64,000 nucleotides of DNA from JAJTHJ01 sp046316025 (lineage in GTDB: Bacteria; Pseudomonadota; Gammaproteobacteria; Burkholderiales; Burkholderiaceae_F). Under the pieces are notes generated by a model. That model searched no databases. It saw nothing but the letters and a program-made list of their open reading frames with translations, and was not told the origin of the DNA. The DNA lies in NCBI GenBank assembly GCA_046316025.1, contig JBKCXU010000146.1, positions 1-64,000 of the forward strand, read 5' to 3'. This document shows positions 23,284-33,643 of the stretch, in pieces. The stretch's first letter is position 1, and the number at the start of each line of letters is the position of its first letter. The translations under genes were made by a program, and so were the position numbers.

Positions 23284-25074
23284 CTAGCGCACGGCGACGC
23301 GCGCGACTTCCTCGCCCTCGGGCGAGATCACGTGCGTGGCGCAGGCCAGGCAGGGGTCGAAACTGTGCAGAGTGCGCAGGATTTCCAGAGGCTGGTCGGC
23401 CACCGCCACCTTGGTGTTCAGCAGGCTGGCCTCAAAGGCGCCGATCTGGTTCTTGGGATCGCGCGGGCTGCCGTTCCACGTGGTCGGCACGATGCACTGG
23501 TACAGGTCGATCCGGGTGTTGCGGATCGTGGTCCAGTGGCCGAGCGCGCCGCGCGGCGCCTCGCAGGCGCCCACCCCTTTGGCCTCGGCGGGCCAGGTCG
23601 CCGGGTTCCAATTGGCGATGTTGGCGGTCGCCGTGTTGCCGGCCTTGAGATTGGCCATCAGCTTGTCGAAGAAGTACTTCATCTTGTGCGCTGCCCACGA
23701 CGCCTCCAGCCCGCGCGCGGCGGTGCGGCCGAGCGTGGAGAACAGGGCGGTGAGCGGCAAGCCGAGATCCTTCAGTACCTTGTCCACCGGCTCCTTGAAC
23801 TCCGGAATGCCCATCGCGTAGTAGACGACGTAACGCGCCAGCGGCCCGACTTCCATCGGCTGACCCTTGAAGCGCGGCGCCTTGATCCACGAATACTTGG
23901 CGGACTCGTCCAGCACCTCGATGTTGGTCTTGGTCCCCTTGAAGTTGGGACCGAGCACGAAGTTCGGGTCGGTCACGCCGTCCCAGGGGTGCAGGCCCTT
24001 GCTCTCGTCGGGGTACTTGTACCAACTGTGGGTCACGAACTCCTGGATCTCGCCCGGATCGCGCAAGTCGATCGGCAGGATCTCCTTCAGATTGCCGTTC
24101 AGGATCGCCCCGCGCGGCATCAGCAGGCTCTTGTTGGAGTCGTCGTTGGCGATGTCCGGGAACTCGCCGTAGGTCATCACGTTCTGGCTGGAAATGCCGC
24201 CGCCCCAGAGCTGATCCTTGTAGAACGACGCAATCGCCAGCAGGTCGGGGATGTAGACCTGATCGATGAAGGCGATGGTGTCGTCGATGATCTTGGCGAC
24301 CCGGTTCAGCGACTCCATGTTGATCGCGCCGACCGCGCCGACCTCGTTGACGTTGAGCGAGCAGGGCACGCCGCCCACCAGCCAGTTCGGGTGCGGGTTC
24401 TTGCCGCCGAACACGGTGTGGATCTTGGCGATCTCGCGCTGGAAGTCGAGCGCCTCCAGGTAGTGCGCCACCGCCATCAGGTTGGCCTCGGGCGGCAGCT
24501 TGAACGCCGGGTTGCCCCAGTAGCCGTTCTTGAACGGTCCCAGTTGGCCGCCGGAGGCAAACTTGGTCAGCCGCGCCAGCAGATCGCGGTAGTAGCCCGG
24601 CGAGCTGTTGGGCCAGGGCGAGATGGACTGCGCGAGCTCGGAGGTCTTCTTCGGGTCGGCCTTCAGCGCACTGATCACGTCCACCCAGTCGAGCGCGTGC
24701 AACTGATAGAAGTGCACCAGGTGGTCGTGCGCGTACAGCGTCAACTCCATCAGGTTGCGGATGATGTTGGCGTTATCCGGAATCTTGATCTTCAGCGCGT
24801 CTTCGACCGCGCGCACCGAAGCGAGCGCGTGGGTGCCGGTGCACACACCGCAGATGCGCTCGACGAACGCCCAGGCGTCGCGCGGATCGCGACCCTTGAG
24901 GATCACCTCCAGGCCGCGCCACATGGTGCCGGTGGACACCGCGTTGCGGATGACGTTGTCGCCGTCGAGGTTGACCTCGACGCGCAGATGGCCCTCGATG
25001 CGGGTAACCGGATCGACGACGACCCGCTTGCCACTGTTGTCGAGCTTGAAGCCTTGGGTCTCAATGACAGACAT
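23284..25074 (-). CDS. hupL: [NiFe]-hydrogenase large subunit HupL
   Basis: The 596-residue catalytic subunit oxidises H2 at the Ni-Fe site. The four nickel cysteines are present: ERICGVCTGTHALASVRA (C75, C78) and DPCLACATH (C575, C578). The 15-residue tail after His581 (VISPEGEEVARVAVR) is the peptide removed by HupD. The frame is intact, 15 bp downstream of hupS. Confidence 0.97.
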   Translation of the reverse strand: MSVIETQGFKLDNSGKRVVVDPVTRIEGHLRVEVNLDGDNVIRNAVSTGTMWRGLEVILKGRDPRDAWAFVERICGVCTGTHALASVRAVEDALKIKIPDNANIIRNLMELTLYAHDHLVHFYQLHALDWVDVISALKADPKKTSELAQSISPWPNSSPGYYRDLLARLTKFASGGQLGPFKNGYWGNPAFKLPPEANLMAVAHYLEALDFQREIAKIHTVFGGKNPHPNWLVGGVPCSLNVNEVGAVGAINMESLNRVAKIIDDTIAFIDQVYIPDLLAIASFYKDQLWGGGISSQNVMTYGEFPDIANDDSNKSLLMPRGAILNGNLKEILPIDLRDPGEIQEFVTHSWYKYPDESKGLHPWDGVTDPNFVLGPNFKGTKTNIEVLDESAKYSWIKAPRFKGQPMEVGPLARYVVYYAMGIPEFKEPVDKVLKDLGLPLTALFSTLGRTAARGLEASWAAHKMKYFFDKLMANLKAGNTATANIANWNPATWPAEAKGVGACEAPRGALGHWTTIRNTRIDLYQCIVPTTWNGSPRDPKNQIGAFEASLLNTKVAVADQPLEILRTLHSFDPCLACATHVISPEGEEVARVAVR

Positions 25075-25089
25075 TTTGCGATCTCCCGC

Positions 25090-26175
25090 TTACTTGTTGG
25101 CCGCTTCGGTGGTCTTGGATTTGCCGGCGGCACGCTGAATGGCACCCAGCGCCGCATGCGCGACGATGCCCGCGCCCACCACCCCGGCCACCACCGCGCC
25201 GACCTGGTCGGCGTTGGCTTCGATGCCGAAGGCGTGGATATTGGTGAGCCGGTCGTAGAACGAGCCCTGATCCCAGAACGCGTCTTCCGAGCAGCCGATG
25301 CAGCCGTGCCCGGACTGGATCGGGAACGACACCGCGTCGTTCCAGCGCGTGGTCGAGCAGGCGTTGTAGGTGGTCGGCCCCTTGCAGCCCAGCTTGTACA
25401 GGCAGTGGCCCTGCTTGGCGGCAGCGTCGTCCCAGTTCTCGACGAACTGGCCGGCGTCGAAGTTGCCGCGCCGGTAGCACTTGTCGTGCACGCGCAGGCT
25501 GTAGAAGGCGAGTGGCCGGCCCTGCGAGTCCACCGCGGGCAGGCGGTCGAAAGCGACCATGAAGGTGATGACCGCGGTCATCACTTCGGCGATCGGCGGG
25601 CAGCCGGGCACCTTGATGATCGGCTTGTCGGTGATGACCTTGTTGATCGGCACCGCGGTGGTCGGATTCGGCTTGGCCGCCTGCACGCAACCCCACGAGG
25701 CGCAAGAACCCCAGGCGATCACCGCCTTGGCGTCTTTGGCGACGTGCTTGAGCTTCTCGACGAAGGGTCGGCCGCCCGGCATGCAGTACATGCCGTCGTT
25801 ACCCAGCGGCGGGTTGCCTTCCACCGCCAGGATGTACTGGCCCTTGTACTTGGTAATGGTGTCTTCCAGCGCGGCTTCGGCCTGGTGGCCGGCAGCGGCC
25901 ATGATGGTGTCGTCGTAATCGAGCGAAATCGCCGAGAGGATCACGTCCTTGGCCAGCGGGTGGGCCGAGCGGATGAACGATTCCGTGCAGCAGGTGCACT
26001 CAAGCCCGTGCAGCCAGATCACCGGCACGCGCGGCTTGGTTTCCAGCGCCTGCTGGATCTTTTGCGCATGCGCCGGCGTCAAACCGAGCGACGCCGCGGT
26101 GAGGCTGCAGTACTTGAGGAAGCTGCGCCGCGTGACGCCTTGCCGGCGGATCACGTCATAGAAGGTTTCGATCAT
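25090..26175 (-). CDS. hupS: [NiFe]-hydrogenase small subunit HupS, oxygen-tolerant type
   Basis: A 361-residue Fe-S subunit with a Tat signal (TRRSFLKYCSLTAASLGL, cut after about residue 43). The proximal cluster motif is ECTCCTES (C60, C62, C63) and GSCASWGC (C158, C163), with C192 in VPGCPP. After removal of the signal these correspond to positions 17, 19, 20, 115, 120 and 149, the six cysteines of the [4Fe-3S] cluster of oxygen-tolerant group 1d enzymes. The C-terminal AAGVVGAGIV-type hydrophobic helix anchors it to the membrane with HupC. CAGGAGGA precedes the ATG at 26175. Confidence 0.97.
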   Translation of the reverse strand: MIETFYDVIRRQGVTRRSFLKYCSLTAASLGLTPAHAQKIQQALETKPRVPVIWLHGLECTCCTESFIRSAHPLAKDVILSAISLDYDDTIMAAAGHQAEAALEDTITKYKGQYILAVEGNPPLGNDGMYCMPGGRPFVEKLKHVAKDAKAVIAWGSCASWGCVQAAKPNPTTAVPINKVITDKPIIKVPGCPPIAEVMTAVITFMVAFDRLPAVDSQGRPLAFYSLRVHDKCYRRGNFDAGQFVENWDDAAAKQGHCLYKLGCKGPTTYNACSTTRWNDAVSFPIQSGHGCIGCSEDAFWDQGSFYDRLTNIHAFGIEANADQVGAVVAGVVGAGIVAHAALGAIQRAAGKSKTTEAANK

Positions 26176-26273
26176 GGACTTCCTCCTGGTTGGATTTCGA
26201 CGCCCGGTGGCGCGTCTCCCGTTGGCGTGCACCGTCGTTGGCGCGCAGCGTGCACCCGTGCGGGGCACGCGCA

Positions 26274-26287
26274 TTGACCGCGGTCAA
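26274..26287. promoter_or_regulatory. FNR/FnrN-type box upstream of hupS
   Basis: TTGACCGCGGTCAA is a perfect 14-bp palindrome of TTGAC-N4-GTCAA form, starting about 100 bp before the hupS ATG. The equivalent box for hupD lies 86 bp before its ATG. FNR-family control of hup operons is known in rhizobia (FnrN). No convincing -10 was seen at the expected distance. Confidence 0.55.
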
Positions 26288-26309
26288 GAAAAGAAGTCGG
26301 GCCGAAGTG

Positions 26310-26330
26310 GTGTAACGATCACCGTTACAC
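26310..26330. promoter_or_regulatory. 21-bp dyad upstream of hupS
   Basis: GTGTAACG-N5-CGTTACAC, the same design and spacer length as the dyad before hupD (21282-21302). Here it lies upstream of the FNR-type box, where an activator could bind. Confidence 0.6.
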
Positions 26331-26357
26331 GATCGGTGGCGCTCCTGCGCGATGTTT

Positions 26358-27194
26358 TCAGCGCGCCGCCCAGCGGGCGATCTCGGCGACAAGGCGCGTG
26401 AGATTGGCTTGCAACCCAGCGAACCCCGCGTGCCTGGTGCGCGTGGCTTCATCCATGTACAGGCGCTTGTTGATCTCGACTTGCAGGCTGTGGCGGCCGC
26501 GCGCGGGATCGGCGTAGGCGCGCACCAGTTCAACACCCTTGTAAGGCTCGTTGATCTTGACCGCGTAGCCCATCGCGGTCAGTGCTTCGCACACGACCTG
26601 CGTGAACGCCGCCGCGCAGGTGGTGCCGTCGCGATCGCCGAGCACGAAGTCGGCGCGCACGGTACCGGCGCCGTCGTCGCTCTGCGCGTTGGCCACCGCC
26701 GACATCGAATGGCAGTTCAGGTGATGGACGCGGCCGAAGCGCGCATGGCCGTCGTCGAGCAGTTGGCGCAAGGCGCGGTGGTACGGCGCGTGGCAGCGCT
26801 CGATGCGCGACCGCACTTCGGCCACCGTCAGCTTGCGCGCGTAGATCGGCCGGCCGTCGCCGAGCGTGCGCCAGATCAACGCCTGCCCGAGACGCGCCTT
26901 GCCGCTGGGGCGATACTCGTCGGGCCAGTGGCCGCCGTCGAGGAGATCGAGATCGATGTCGCCGCGATGGCGGTTGGGGTCGAGGTAGGTGCGCGGAAAC
27001 TGCGCCGCCAGCAGCGGCACGCCGAGTCCGGTAGCCGGCAGGTACAACTCGTCGACGAAACAGTCCTCGCCGTCGCGCAGGTCGAACTCGCTCACCACCG
27101 CGTCGAAGTCGGGCGGAAAGTCGGTGCCGGAGTGCGGCGAGTCGAGCACGAGCGGCACACCCGCCGTGGCAGGGCCGTGGATACGGATCGTCAT
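26358..27194 (-). CDS. N-formylglutamate amidohydrolase family protein
   Basis: A 278-residue hydrolase of the N-formylglutamate amidohydrolase family. Visible motifs are PLVLDSPHSGTDFP (metal ligand His), DEL, RTYLDPNRHRGDIDLDLL, VHHLNCHSMSAV (His) and HSLQVEINKRLYMDE. The family releases formate and glutamate from formylglutamate in histidine breakdown. Here it is encoded as the last gene of a peptide-transporter operon (13 bp after the ATPase), with no hut genes nearby, so the substrate could instead be an imported formylated peptide or amino acid; this is inference. Confidence 0.85.
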   Translation of the reverse strand: MTIRIHGPATAGVPLVLDSPHSGTDFPPDFDAVVSEFDLRDGEDCFVDELYLPATGLGVPLLAAQFPRTYLDPNRHRGDIDLDLLDGGHWPDEYRPSGKARLGQALIWRTLGDGRPIYARKLTVAEVRSRIERCHAPYHRALRQLLDDGHARFGRVHHLNCHSMSAVANAQSDDGAGTVRADFVLGDRDGTTCAAAFTQVVCEALTAMGYAVKINEPYKGVELVRAYADPARGRHSLQVEINKRLYMDEATRTRHAGFAGLQANLTRLVAEIARWAAR

Positions 27195-27207
27195 TCGACG
27201 GCGGCGG

Positions 27208-28181
27208 TCAGGAGTTGAGAAAACAGGCCGACCAGCGCCCCGGTGCGATCTCGGCCAGCGGCGGCGCTTGCTGCGCGCAGCGCGGCTGCGCATGCGGGCA
27301 GCGCGGGTGGAAGTGGCAGCCGCTCGGCGGATCGAGCGGCGAAGGGATCTCGCCCGCAATCGGCACGAAAGCGCGGCGCCGGCGATCCAGGCGCGGCACT
27401 TCTTCGAGCAGTGCCTGCGTGTACGGGTGGTTGGGCGCGGCGAACAGTTGCGCCGTCGGCGCGGCCTCGACCACACGGCCCAGGTACATCACGACGACGC
27501 GGTCGGCCAGATGGCGCACCACGCCCAGATCGTGGCTGATGAAGAGGTAGGTCAGCCCCAGTTGTTCGCGCAGATCCATGAACAGGTTCAGCACCTGCGC
27601 CTGGATCGACACATCGAGGGCGGCCACCGCCTCGTCGCAGACCAGCATCTCCGGCTTGACCGCCAGCGCGCGGGCGATGCCCAGGCGCGCCCGCTGCCCG
27701 CCGGAAAACTGGTGCGGATAGCGGCGCCGATAGCTCGCGTCCAGCCCCACCCGTTGCAGCAGTTGCGCGACGTAGTCGTCCATCTCGGCGCGGCCGACCA
27801 GCCCGTGCACACGCGGCGCCTCGCCGACGATCTGCGCCACCCGCAGCCGCGGATTGAGCGACGAGAACGGGTCCTGAAAGATCATCTGGATCGCCGGCCG
27901 CCGGCCGGCCTGCTGAACCAGCGGCTGACCGCGGTAGCGCACTTCGCCCTCGCTGGGCGCGTGCAGCCCGCAGGCCAGGCGGCCCAGCGTGGACTTGCCG
28001 CAGCCGGACTCGCCGACGAGACCCACCACCTCGCCCTGGTGCACGACCAGATCGACGCGATCGACCGCATGCACGGTGTGCTCGGCAACCTTCGCCCCCA
28101 GCAGGCGCGCCAACCGTTCGACCGCGTCGAGCCGCTTTGTAAAGCGCTTGGACACGGCGCGCAGTTCGAGCAGCGCCTCGC

Positions 28182-28185
<4 letters not shown>
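27208..28185 (-). CDS. Oligopeptide ABC transporter ATPase (DppF/OppF type)
   Basis: A 325-residue ABC ATPase: Walker A GESGCGKSTLGR, Q-loop IFQDPFSSLNPRL, signature FSGGQRARLGIARAL, Walker B MLVCDEAVAALDVS and H-loop ISHDLGVVRHLADR. The C-terminal GCHFHPRCPHAQPRC is the cysteine motif typical of OppD/DppF-type subunits, often binding an Fe-S cluster. It overlaps the partner ATPase gene by 4 bp. Confidence 0.93.
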
Positions 28186-29155
<970 letters not shown>

Positions 29156-29159
<4 letters not shown>

Positions 29160-30061
29160 TTGGCCAACCGCGGATTGAGTACGTCGCGCAACTGGTCGCC
29201 CACCAGATTGATCGACAGGATCGTCGCCAGCAGGGCGACGCCGGGGTAGACGCTGATCCAGTACTTGCCCGACAGCAGGTACTCGTAGCCGTTGGCGATC
29301 AGCAGGCCGAGCGAGGGCTCGGTCGTCGGCAGGCCCAGGCCGAGGAAGGACAGCGTGGCCTCCAGCGCGATGGCATGCGCCACCTGCACGGTGCCGACGA
29401 CGATCAGCGGCGGCGCCGCATTGGGCAGCAGGTGGCGCAGCACGATGCGCAGCCGCGACAGGCCGAGCCCGCGCGCCGCTTCGATGTACTCCTTGCCGCG
29501 CTCGACCAGCGCCGCCGAGCGCGCGGTCCGCGCGTAATAGGCCCACTGCACGGCCACCAGGGCAATGACGATCTTGTCCACGCCGCGGCCGAGCACTGCC
29601 AGCAGGATCAGCGCCACGAGAATCGCCGGGAAGCCCAGCTGGATGTCGACGATGCGCATCAGCACCTGGTCGAAGCGTCCGCCCAGATAGGCCGCCGCAA
29701 CGCCGAGCAGCGCCCCCAGCGACAGCGCGATCGCGCCGCTGGCCGCACCGACGTACAGCGACACGCGCAGCCCGTAGACGATCGCCGACAGCATGTCGCG
29801 GCCCTGCCCGTCGGTGCCGAGCCAGTAGGTGAGTTCGCCGCTGCCGGCGACCGACCCGGGCGGCAGGCGGGCATCGAGCAGATCGAGCTTGCCGAGGTCG
29901 TACGGATTCTGCGGCGCGATCCACGGCGCGGCCAGCGCGATGGCGATCGTCGCCAGCAGCAAGGCGAGGCCGAGCAAGGCGAGCCGGCTTTGCGCGAACT
30001 GCGCCCAAAAGCGCACCCAGGGCGATTCGCGCGACTCGGCCGGCAGCGCGTTGGCGCTCAC
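29156..30061 (-). CDS. Oligopeptide ABC transporter permease (DppC/OppC type)
   Basis: A 301-residue inner-membrane permease. It has an N-terminal helix (LALLGLALLLATIAIALAAP), the typical periplasmic segment HWLGTDxxGRD-like YWLGTDGQGRDMLSAIVYG, then five membrane helices and the EAA loop EAARGLGLSRLRIVLRHLLPN. Overlaps both neighbours by 4 bp. Confidence 0.93.
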
Positions 30062-31032
30062 TTGGCCTCCGCCAGCCGCACGCGCGGGTCAAGCACCGAG
30101 TACAGGATGTCCACCGCCAGGTTGATGAAGATGAACATCGTCACAGTCAGCATCAGGTAGGCGACCACCACCGGGCGGTCGAGCTGGAAGATCGAATCGA
30201 TCACCAGCTTGCCCATCCCCGGCCAGGCGAAGATCGTCTCGGTCACCACCGCAAAGGCGATCACCGAACCCAGCTCCAGCCCGATCACCGTGACCAGCGG
30301 GATCAGGATGTTCTTCAGCAGGTGCACGCCGATCACGCGCCGCCGCGGCAGCCCCTTGGCGCGGGCGAACTTGATGTAGTCGAGCAGGCTTTGCTCGCGC
30401 ACCTGTGCACGGGTGAGGCGGACGATCAGGCTCAGCTTGAACAGCGCCAGATTGATCGCCGGCAGCAGCGCGTACTTGAGCCCGTCCCAGTGCAGGATCG
30501 ACAGCTGCATGCCGAGGAACTCGACCGTCGGCCCGCGCCCGCCCGAAGGCAGCCAGCCCAGTTGCACCGCAAAGACGAGGATCAGCAGCAGCCCGACCCA
30601 GAAGGTCGGCAGCGAAAAGCCGAAGATCGAGCCGGCCATGATCGCCTTGGCCGGCCAGGAGTCGGGCCGCAGCCCGGCGTACAGGCCGAGCGGCAGGCCG
30701 AGCGTCACCGCAATGGCCATGGCCAGCGCCGCCAGTTCGAGCGTGGCCGGCGCCCGTTCGAGGATCACGTCCATCGCCGGGCGCCCGTAGACGAACGAGG
30801 TGCCGAGTTCGCCGGTGACGGCCCCGCGCAGAAACAGCAGGAACTGCTCGACGATCGGTTTGTCCAGCCCGAGCGCGGCGGCGGCGCGGGCGCGCTCGAC
30901 CTCGTCGGCCACCGGGTTGACGAGGATGTCCACCGGATTGCCGACCAGGTACAGGCCAAAGAACACCAGCAGCGCGGTGGCCAGCAGGACCACCCCCGTT
31001 TGCAGCAGCCGGCGCAGGATGAAAACGGTCAC
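30058..31032 (-). CDS. Oligopeptide ABC transporter permease (DppB/OppB type)
   Basis: A 324-residue permease with DppB features: N-terminal helix RRLLQTGVVLLATALLVFFG, long periplasmic loop, and the EAA-like loop FARAKGLPRRRVIGVHLLKN near residue 230. Six membrane helices are apparent. It lies 63 bp after the binding-protein gene. Confidence 0.93.
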   Translation of the reverse strand: MTVFILRRLLQTGVVLLATALLVFFGLYLVGNPVDILVNPVADEVERARAAAALGLDKPIVEQFLLFLRGAVTGELGTSFVYGRPAMDVILERAPATLELAALAMAIAVTLGLPLGLYAGLRPDSWPAKAIMAGSIFGFSLPTFWVGLLLILVFAVQLGWLPSGGRGPTVEFLGMQLSILHWDGLKYALLPAINLALFKLSLIVRLTRAQVREQSLLDYIKFARAKGLPRRRVIGVHLLKNILIPLVTVIGLELGSVIAFAVVTETIFAWPGMGKLVIDSIFQLDRPVVVAYLMLTVTMFIFINLAVDILYSVLDPRVRLAEAK

Positions 31033-31095
31033 GGGACACCCGGTCGGTTCGGGGCGGCGGGCACGCGCTCGGCGCCCACACGCACCGGCACGGCG

Positions 31096-32673
31096 TTACT
31101 TGGCCGGCCGCACCTCGAAGGCGTAGGTGTACTGGTCGGCCCGGCCGGTATACGCCAGCCCGCGGACCAGGCCCCAGCTCGACACCTCGTAATGCACCGG
31201 CACGATCGCCTGCAACTCGCCGAGCGCCTTGTCGCTGGCGGCGGCCAGCATCAGGTTGCGCTTGGTGTCGTCGATGTTGGTCATCGCGGTGAGGATCAGC
31301 GCATCGACGCCGGCATCGGAAAACCGCCCGCGGTTGGCCTGCCCCATGCCGGTCTGCGCGTTGAAGCTGCCGATCAGCGCGCGCAGCGGCGAGGAGGTCT
31401 CGCCGGTTTCCGCGCCCCAGCCGGCGAGGAAGAAGCTGAACTCCAGCTTGCCGGCGCGCGAGAAGAACACGCTGCTTGGCATCGCCTCCAGCTTGGTCTC
31501 GATGCCGGCGCGGTTGAGAAACTGCGCCACCGCCTGCGCCACCTTCTCGTCGTTGATGTAGCGGTTGTTGGGCGAGTGCAGCGTCACCGCGAAGCCGTTG
31601 GGGTAGCCGGCGTCGGCGAGCAGCTTGCGCGCGGCGGCGAGGTCCTGCTTCGGCGGCAGCAGCCGCTTGCTGGTACCGGGGAAGAACTCCGGCAGCAACT
31701 GCCCGGCCGGCTCGGCCTGCCCTTCCATGATGCGGCTGACGATGGCGTCGCGGTCGAGCGCCAGCGACACGGCCTTGCGTACGCGCGGGTCTTTGAACGG
31801 GTTGTTGTCGAGCGGCTTGCCGTCCTTGCCCGCAACGAACGGCGACACCGTGCGGTCGCTGTCCATGTGCAGGTAGATGAGCCGGTTGGACACGGCCGAG
31901 GTGAGCACCACTTTCGGCTCCTTCTTCAGCCGCTCCAGGTCGGCGGTGGGCACCGACTCGATCATCTGCACGTCGCCCGCCAACAACGCCGCCACCCGTC
32001 CCGGGGCGTTGGCGATCATCCGCATGCGCACCGTCTTCCAGTGCGGCTTGGCCCCCCAATAGGCGTCGTTGCGCTCAAGCACCACGCGGTCGCCGGCGAC
32101 GTACTCCTTGAACTTGTACGGGCCGGTGCCGATCATCGTCTTGCCGCTGTTGAACTCCTCCGTCTTGGCGGCCGCAGCAATCCGTGCCGGCACGATGCGG
32201 ATCGCCACCAGATCGTTGGGCAGCAGCGGGTGCGGGCGCAGCGTCTTGATGCGCAGCGTGTGCTTGTCGACCGCGGTCACGTCGGCGAGCGGGCGGGTGT
32301 AGGTGGCAAACGAGGCCGGGCTGTTGGGCACGTTGGGGATGCGCTTGATCGTCTCCACCACGTCGGTCGCGGTGAACTCGGCGCCGTCGTGCCACTTCAC
32401 CCCCTTGCGCAGCTTGAACTCCCAGGTGACCTCATCGACCGTCTTCCACGACTCCGCCAGTTGCGGCCGCAACTGCTCCTTGGCGTCCTTGGTGACGAGC
32501 TTGTCGAACACGTGATCGGCCACGTTGTTGTTGGGCGTGAGGTTGTGGAAGTGCGGGTCGAGCGAGGTGACCGGCGTGGCCAGGCCGATGGTCAAATCCT
32601 GCGCGGCGGCGGCCAACGACAGGCTCAGCAGCGCCGCGCCGGCCAGGGCGCGCAGGGAACGGGATGAGGTCAT
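31096..32673 (-). CDS. Family 5 extracellular peptide-binding protein
   Basis: A 525-residue secreted solute-binding protein, first gene of the operon. Signal peptide SLRALAGAALLSLSLAAAAQ is followed by TSLDPHFHNLTPNN and FKLRKGVKWHDGAEFTATDV, the SBP family 5 signature, and PFKDPRVRKAVSLALDRDAIV. Such proteins bind di- or oligopeptides, glutathione or nickel chelates; sequence alone does not settle the ligand. Nearby nickel-requiring hydrogenase makes nickel-peptide uptake an alternative worth noting. Confidence 0.9.
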   Translation of the reverse strand: MTSSRSLRALAGAALLSLSLAAAAQDLTIGLATPVTSLDPHFHNLTPNNNVADHVFDKLVTKDAKEQLRPQLAESWKTVDEVTWEFKLRKGVKWHDGAEFTATDVVETIKRIPNVPNSPASFATYTRPLADVTAVDKHTLRIKTLRPHPLLPNDLVAIRIVPARIAAAAKTEEFNSGKTMIGTGPYKFKEYVAGDRVVLERNDAYWGAKPHWKTVRMRMIANAPGRVAALLAGDVQMIESVPTADLERLKKEPKVVLTSAVSNRLIYLHMDSDRTVSPFVAGKDGKPLDNNPFKDPRVRKAVSLALDRDAIVSRIMEGQAEPAGQLLPEFFPGTSKRLLPPKQDLAAARKLLADAGYPNGFAVTLHSPNNRYINDEKVAQAVAQFLNRAGIETKLEAMPSSVFFSRAGKLEFSFFLAGWGAETGETSSPLRALIGSFNAQTGMGQANRGRFSDAGVDALILTAMTNIDDTKRNLMLAAASDKALGELQAIVPVHYEVSSWGLVRGLAYTGRADQYTYAFEVRPAK

Positions 32674-32807
32674 CGCAGGGGCTCCAGCGGGAGGGGTTCG
32701 CGGTTTGAAGGTGGCGCGCGACACGACGCACGCGCAAATGGGGCGCAGTATGCGCGGGCACGGTGCCGCTGCGCAACACCGCAGCCTCCGGCATGCCGCG
32801 CGGCAGG

Positions 32808-33371
32808 CTAAAAGCGGTCGCCCGCCACGAGCGTCAGCACGCCCAACAGCACGAACAGCCCCGCCGCGATCCAGCGCATGACCTTCATGTTCACGCGCTG
32901 CGCCAGCTTTTCGCCGAGCCACACCGCCGGCGCGTTGGCGATGAGCATGCCGAGCGTGGTGCCCATAACCACCGCGACCAGCGACGGGTACTTGGCGGCC
33001 AAAGCGACAGTCGCCAATTGCGTCTTGTCGCCCATCTCGACGAAGAAAAACGCCACCAGCGTGGTGATGAAGACGCTGCGGCTCGAATACTCCTTGGTGC
33101 CGTCGAACTTGTCCGGCACCAGCGCCCAGGCGCCGAAGACCAGGAACGAGATCGCGACGATCCACTTCAGCGTAGTCGGCGACACGAGTGTGGCCAGCCA
33201 GGCGCCGACCGCACCGGCCACGAAGTGATTGGCGAGCGTGGCGACGAAGATGCCGGCGATGATCGGCAGCGGCCGCTTGAGCCTGGCTGCCAGCACGAAA
33301 GAGAGCAGTTGCGTCTTGTCGCCCATTTCGGCCAGGGCGACGAGGGCGGCGGAGATGAAGAGGGCTTCCAA
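32808..33371 (-). CDS. GDT1/TMEM165 (UPF0016) family Mn2+/Ca2+ exporter
   Basis: A 187-residue membrane protein with six helices in two homologous halves, each carrying the family motif E-x-GDKTQ (ALAEMGDKTQLLS and FFVEMGDKTQLAT). The family exports manganese in bacteria and exchanges Ca/Mn for protons in eukaryotes. I saw no yybP-ykoY riboswitch in the 130 bp upstream. Confidence 0.9.
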   Translation of the reverse strand: MEALFISAALVALAEMGDKTQLLSFVLAARLKRPLPIIAGIFVATLANHFVAGAVGAWLATLVSPTTLKWIVAISFLVFGAWALVPDKFDGTKEYSSRSVFITTLVAFFFVEMGDKTQLATVALAAKYPSLVAVVMGTTLGMLIANAPAVWLGEKLAQRVNMKVMRWIAAGLFVLLGVLTLVAGDRF

Positions 33372-33498
33372 GACGGACTTTCGCGGGGCGGGCGGAGGGC
33401 GCGGAGCATAGCGGCGGGGGACGGTGCGGGGTTTGCGATACTGATCGCACGCCGCGTCAAAGCTGTGGCGAGTTGCGGCGGCGCAGCCAAGCGAGGCG

Positions 33499-33597
33499 GC
33501 CTTCCCTCACCCGGCCGCTGCGCGGCCACCCTCCCCCGGAGGGGGAGGGGTGAAAAGCCCCTCTCCCCCCGGGAGAGGGGTTGGGGTGAGGGAAGGC
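33499..33597. repeat. Palindromic repeat, GGGTGAGGG family
   Basis: A 99-bp element with perfect 13-bp terminal inverted arms (GCCTTCCCTCACC / GGTGAGGGAAGGC) and two G/C-run hairpins inside. It sits 46 bp upstream of the SDR gene start. Related in arms and interior to the repeats in hupJ and near arsC. Confidence 0.85.
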
Positions 33598-33643
33598 TCC
33601 CTCGCCACCGAACCGACTTCGACCAACTCAGTCATCGCTTACC

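Noticed and set aside
23332..26277. 981-codon plus-strand frame across hupSL
   Set aside because: Mirror frame of hupL and hupS; composition is typical of antisense frames in GC-rich DNA.
31096..32673. Naming the binding protein NikA for nickel import
   Set aside because: No NikA-specific feature could be distinguished from peptide-binding homologues by eye; left as family 5 SBP.
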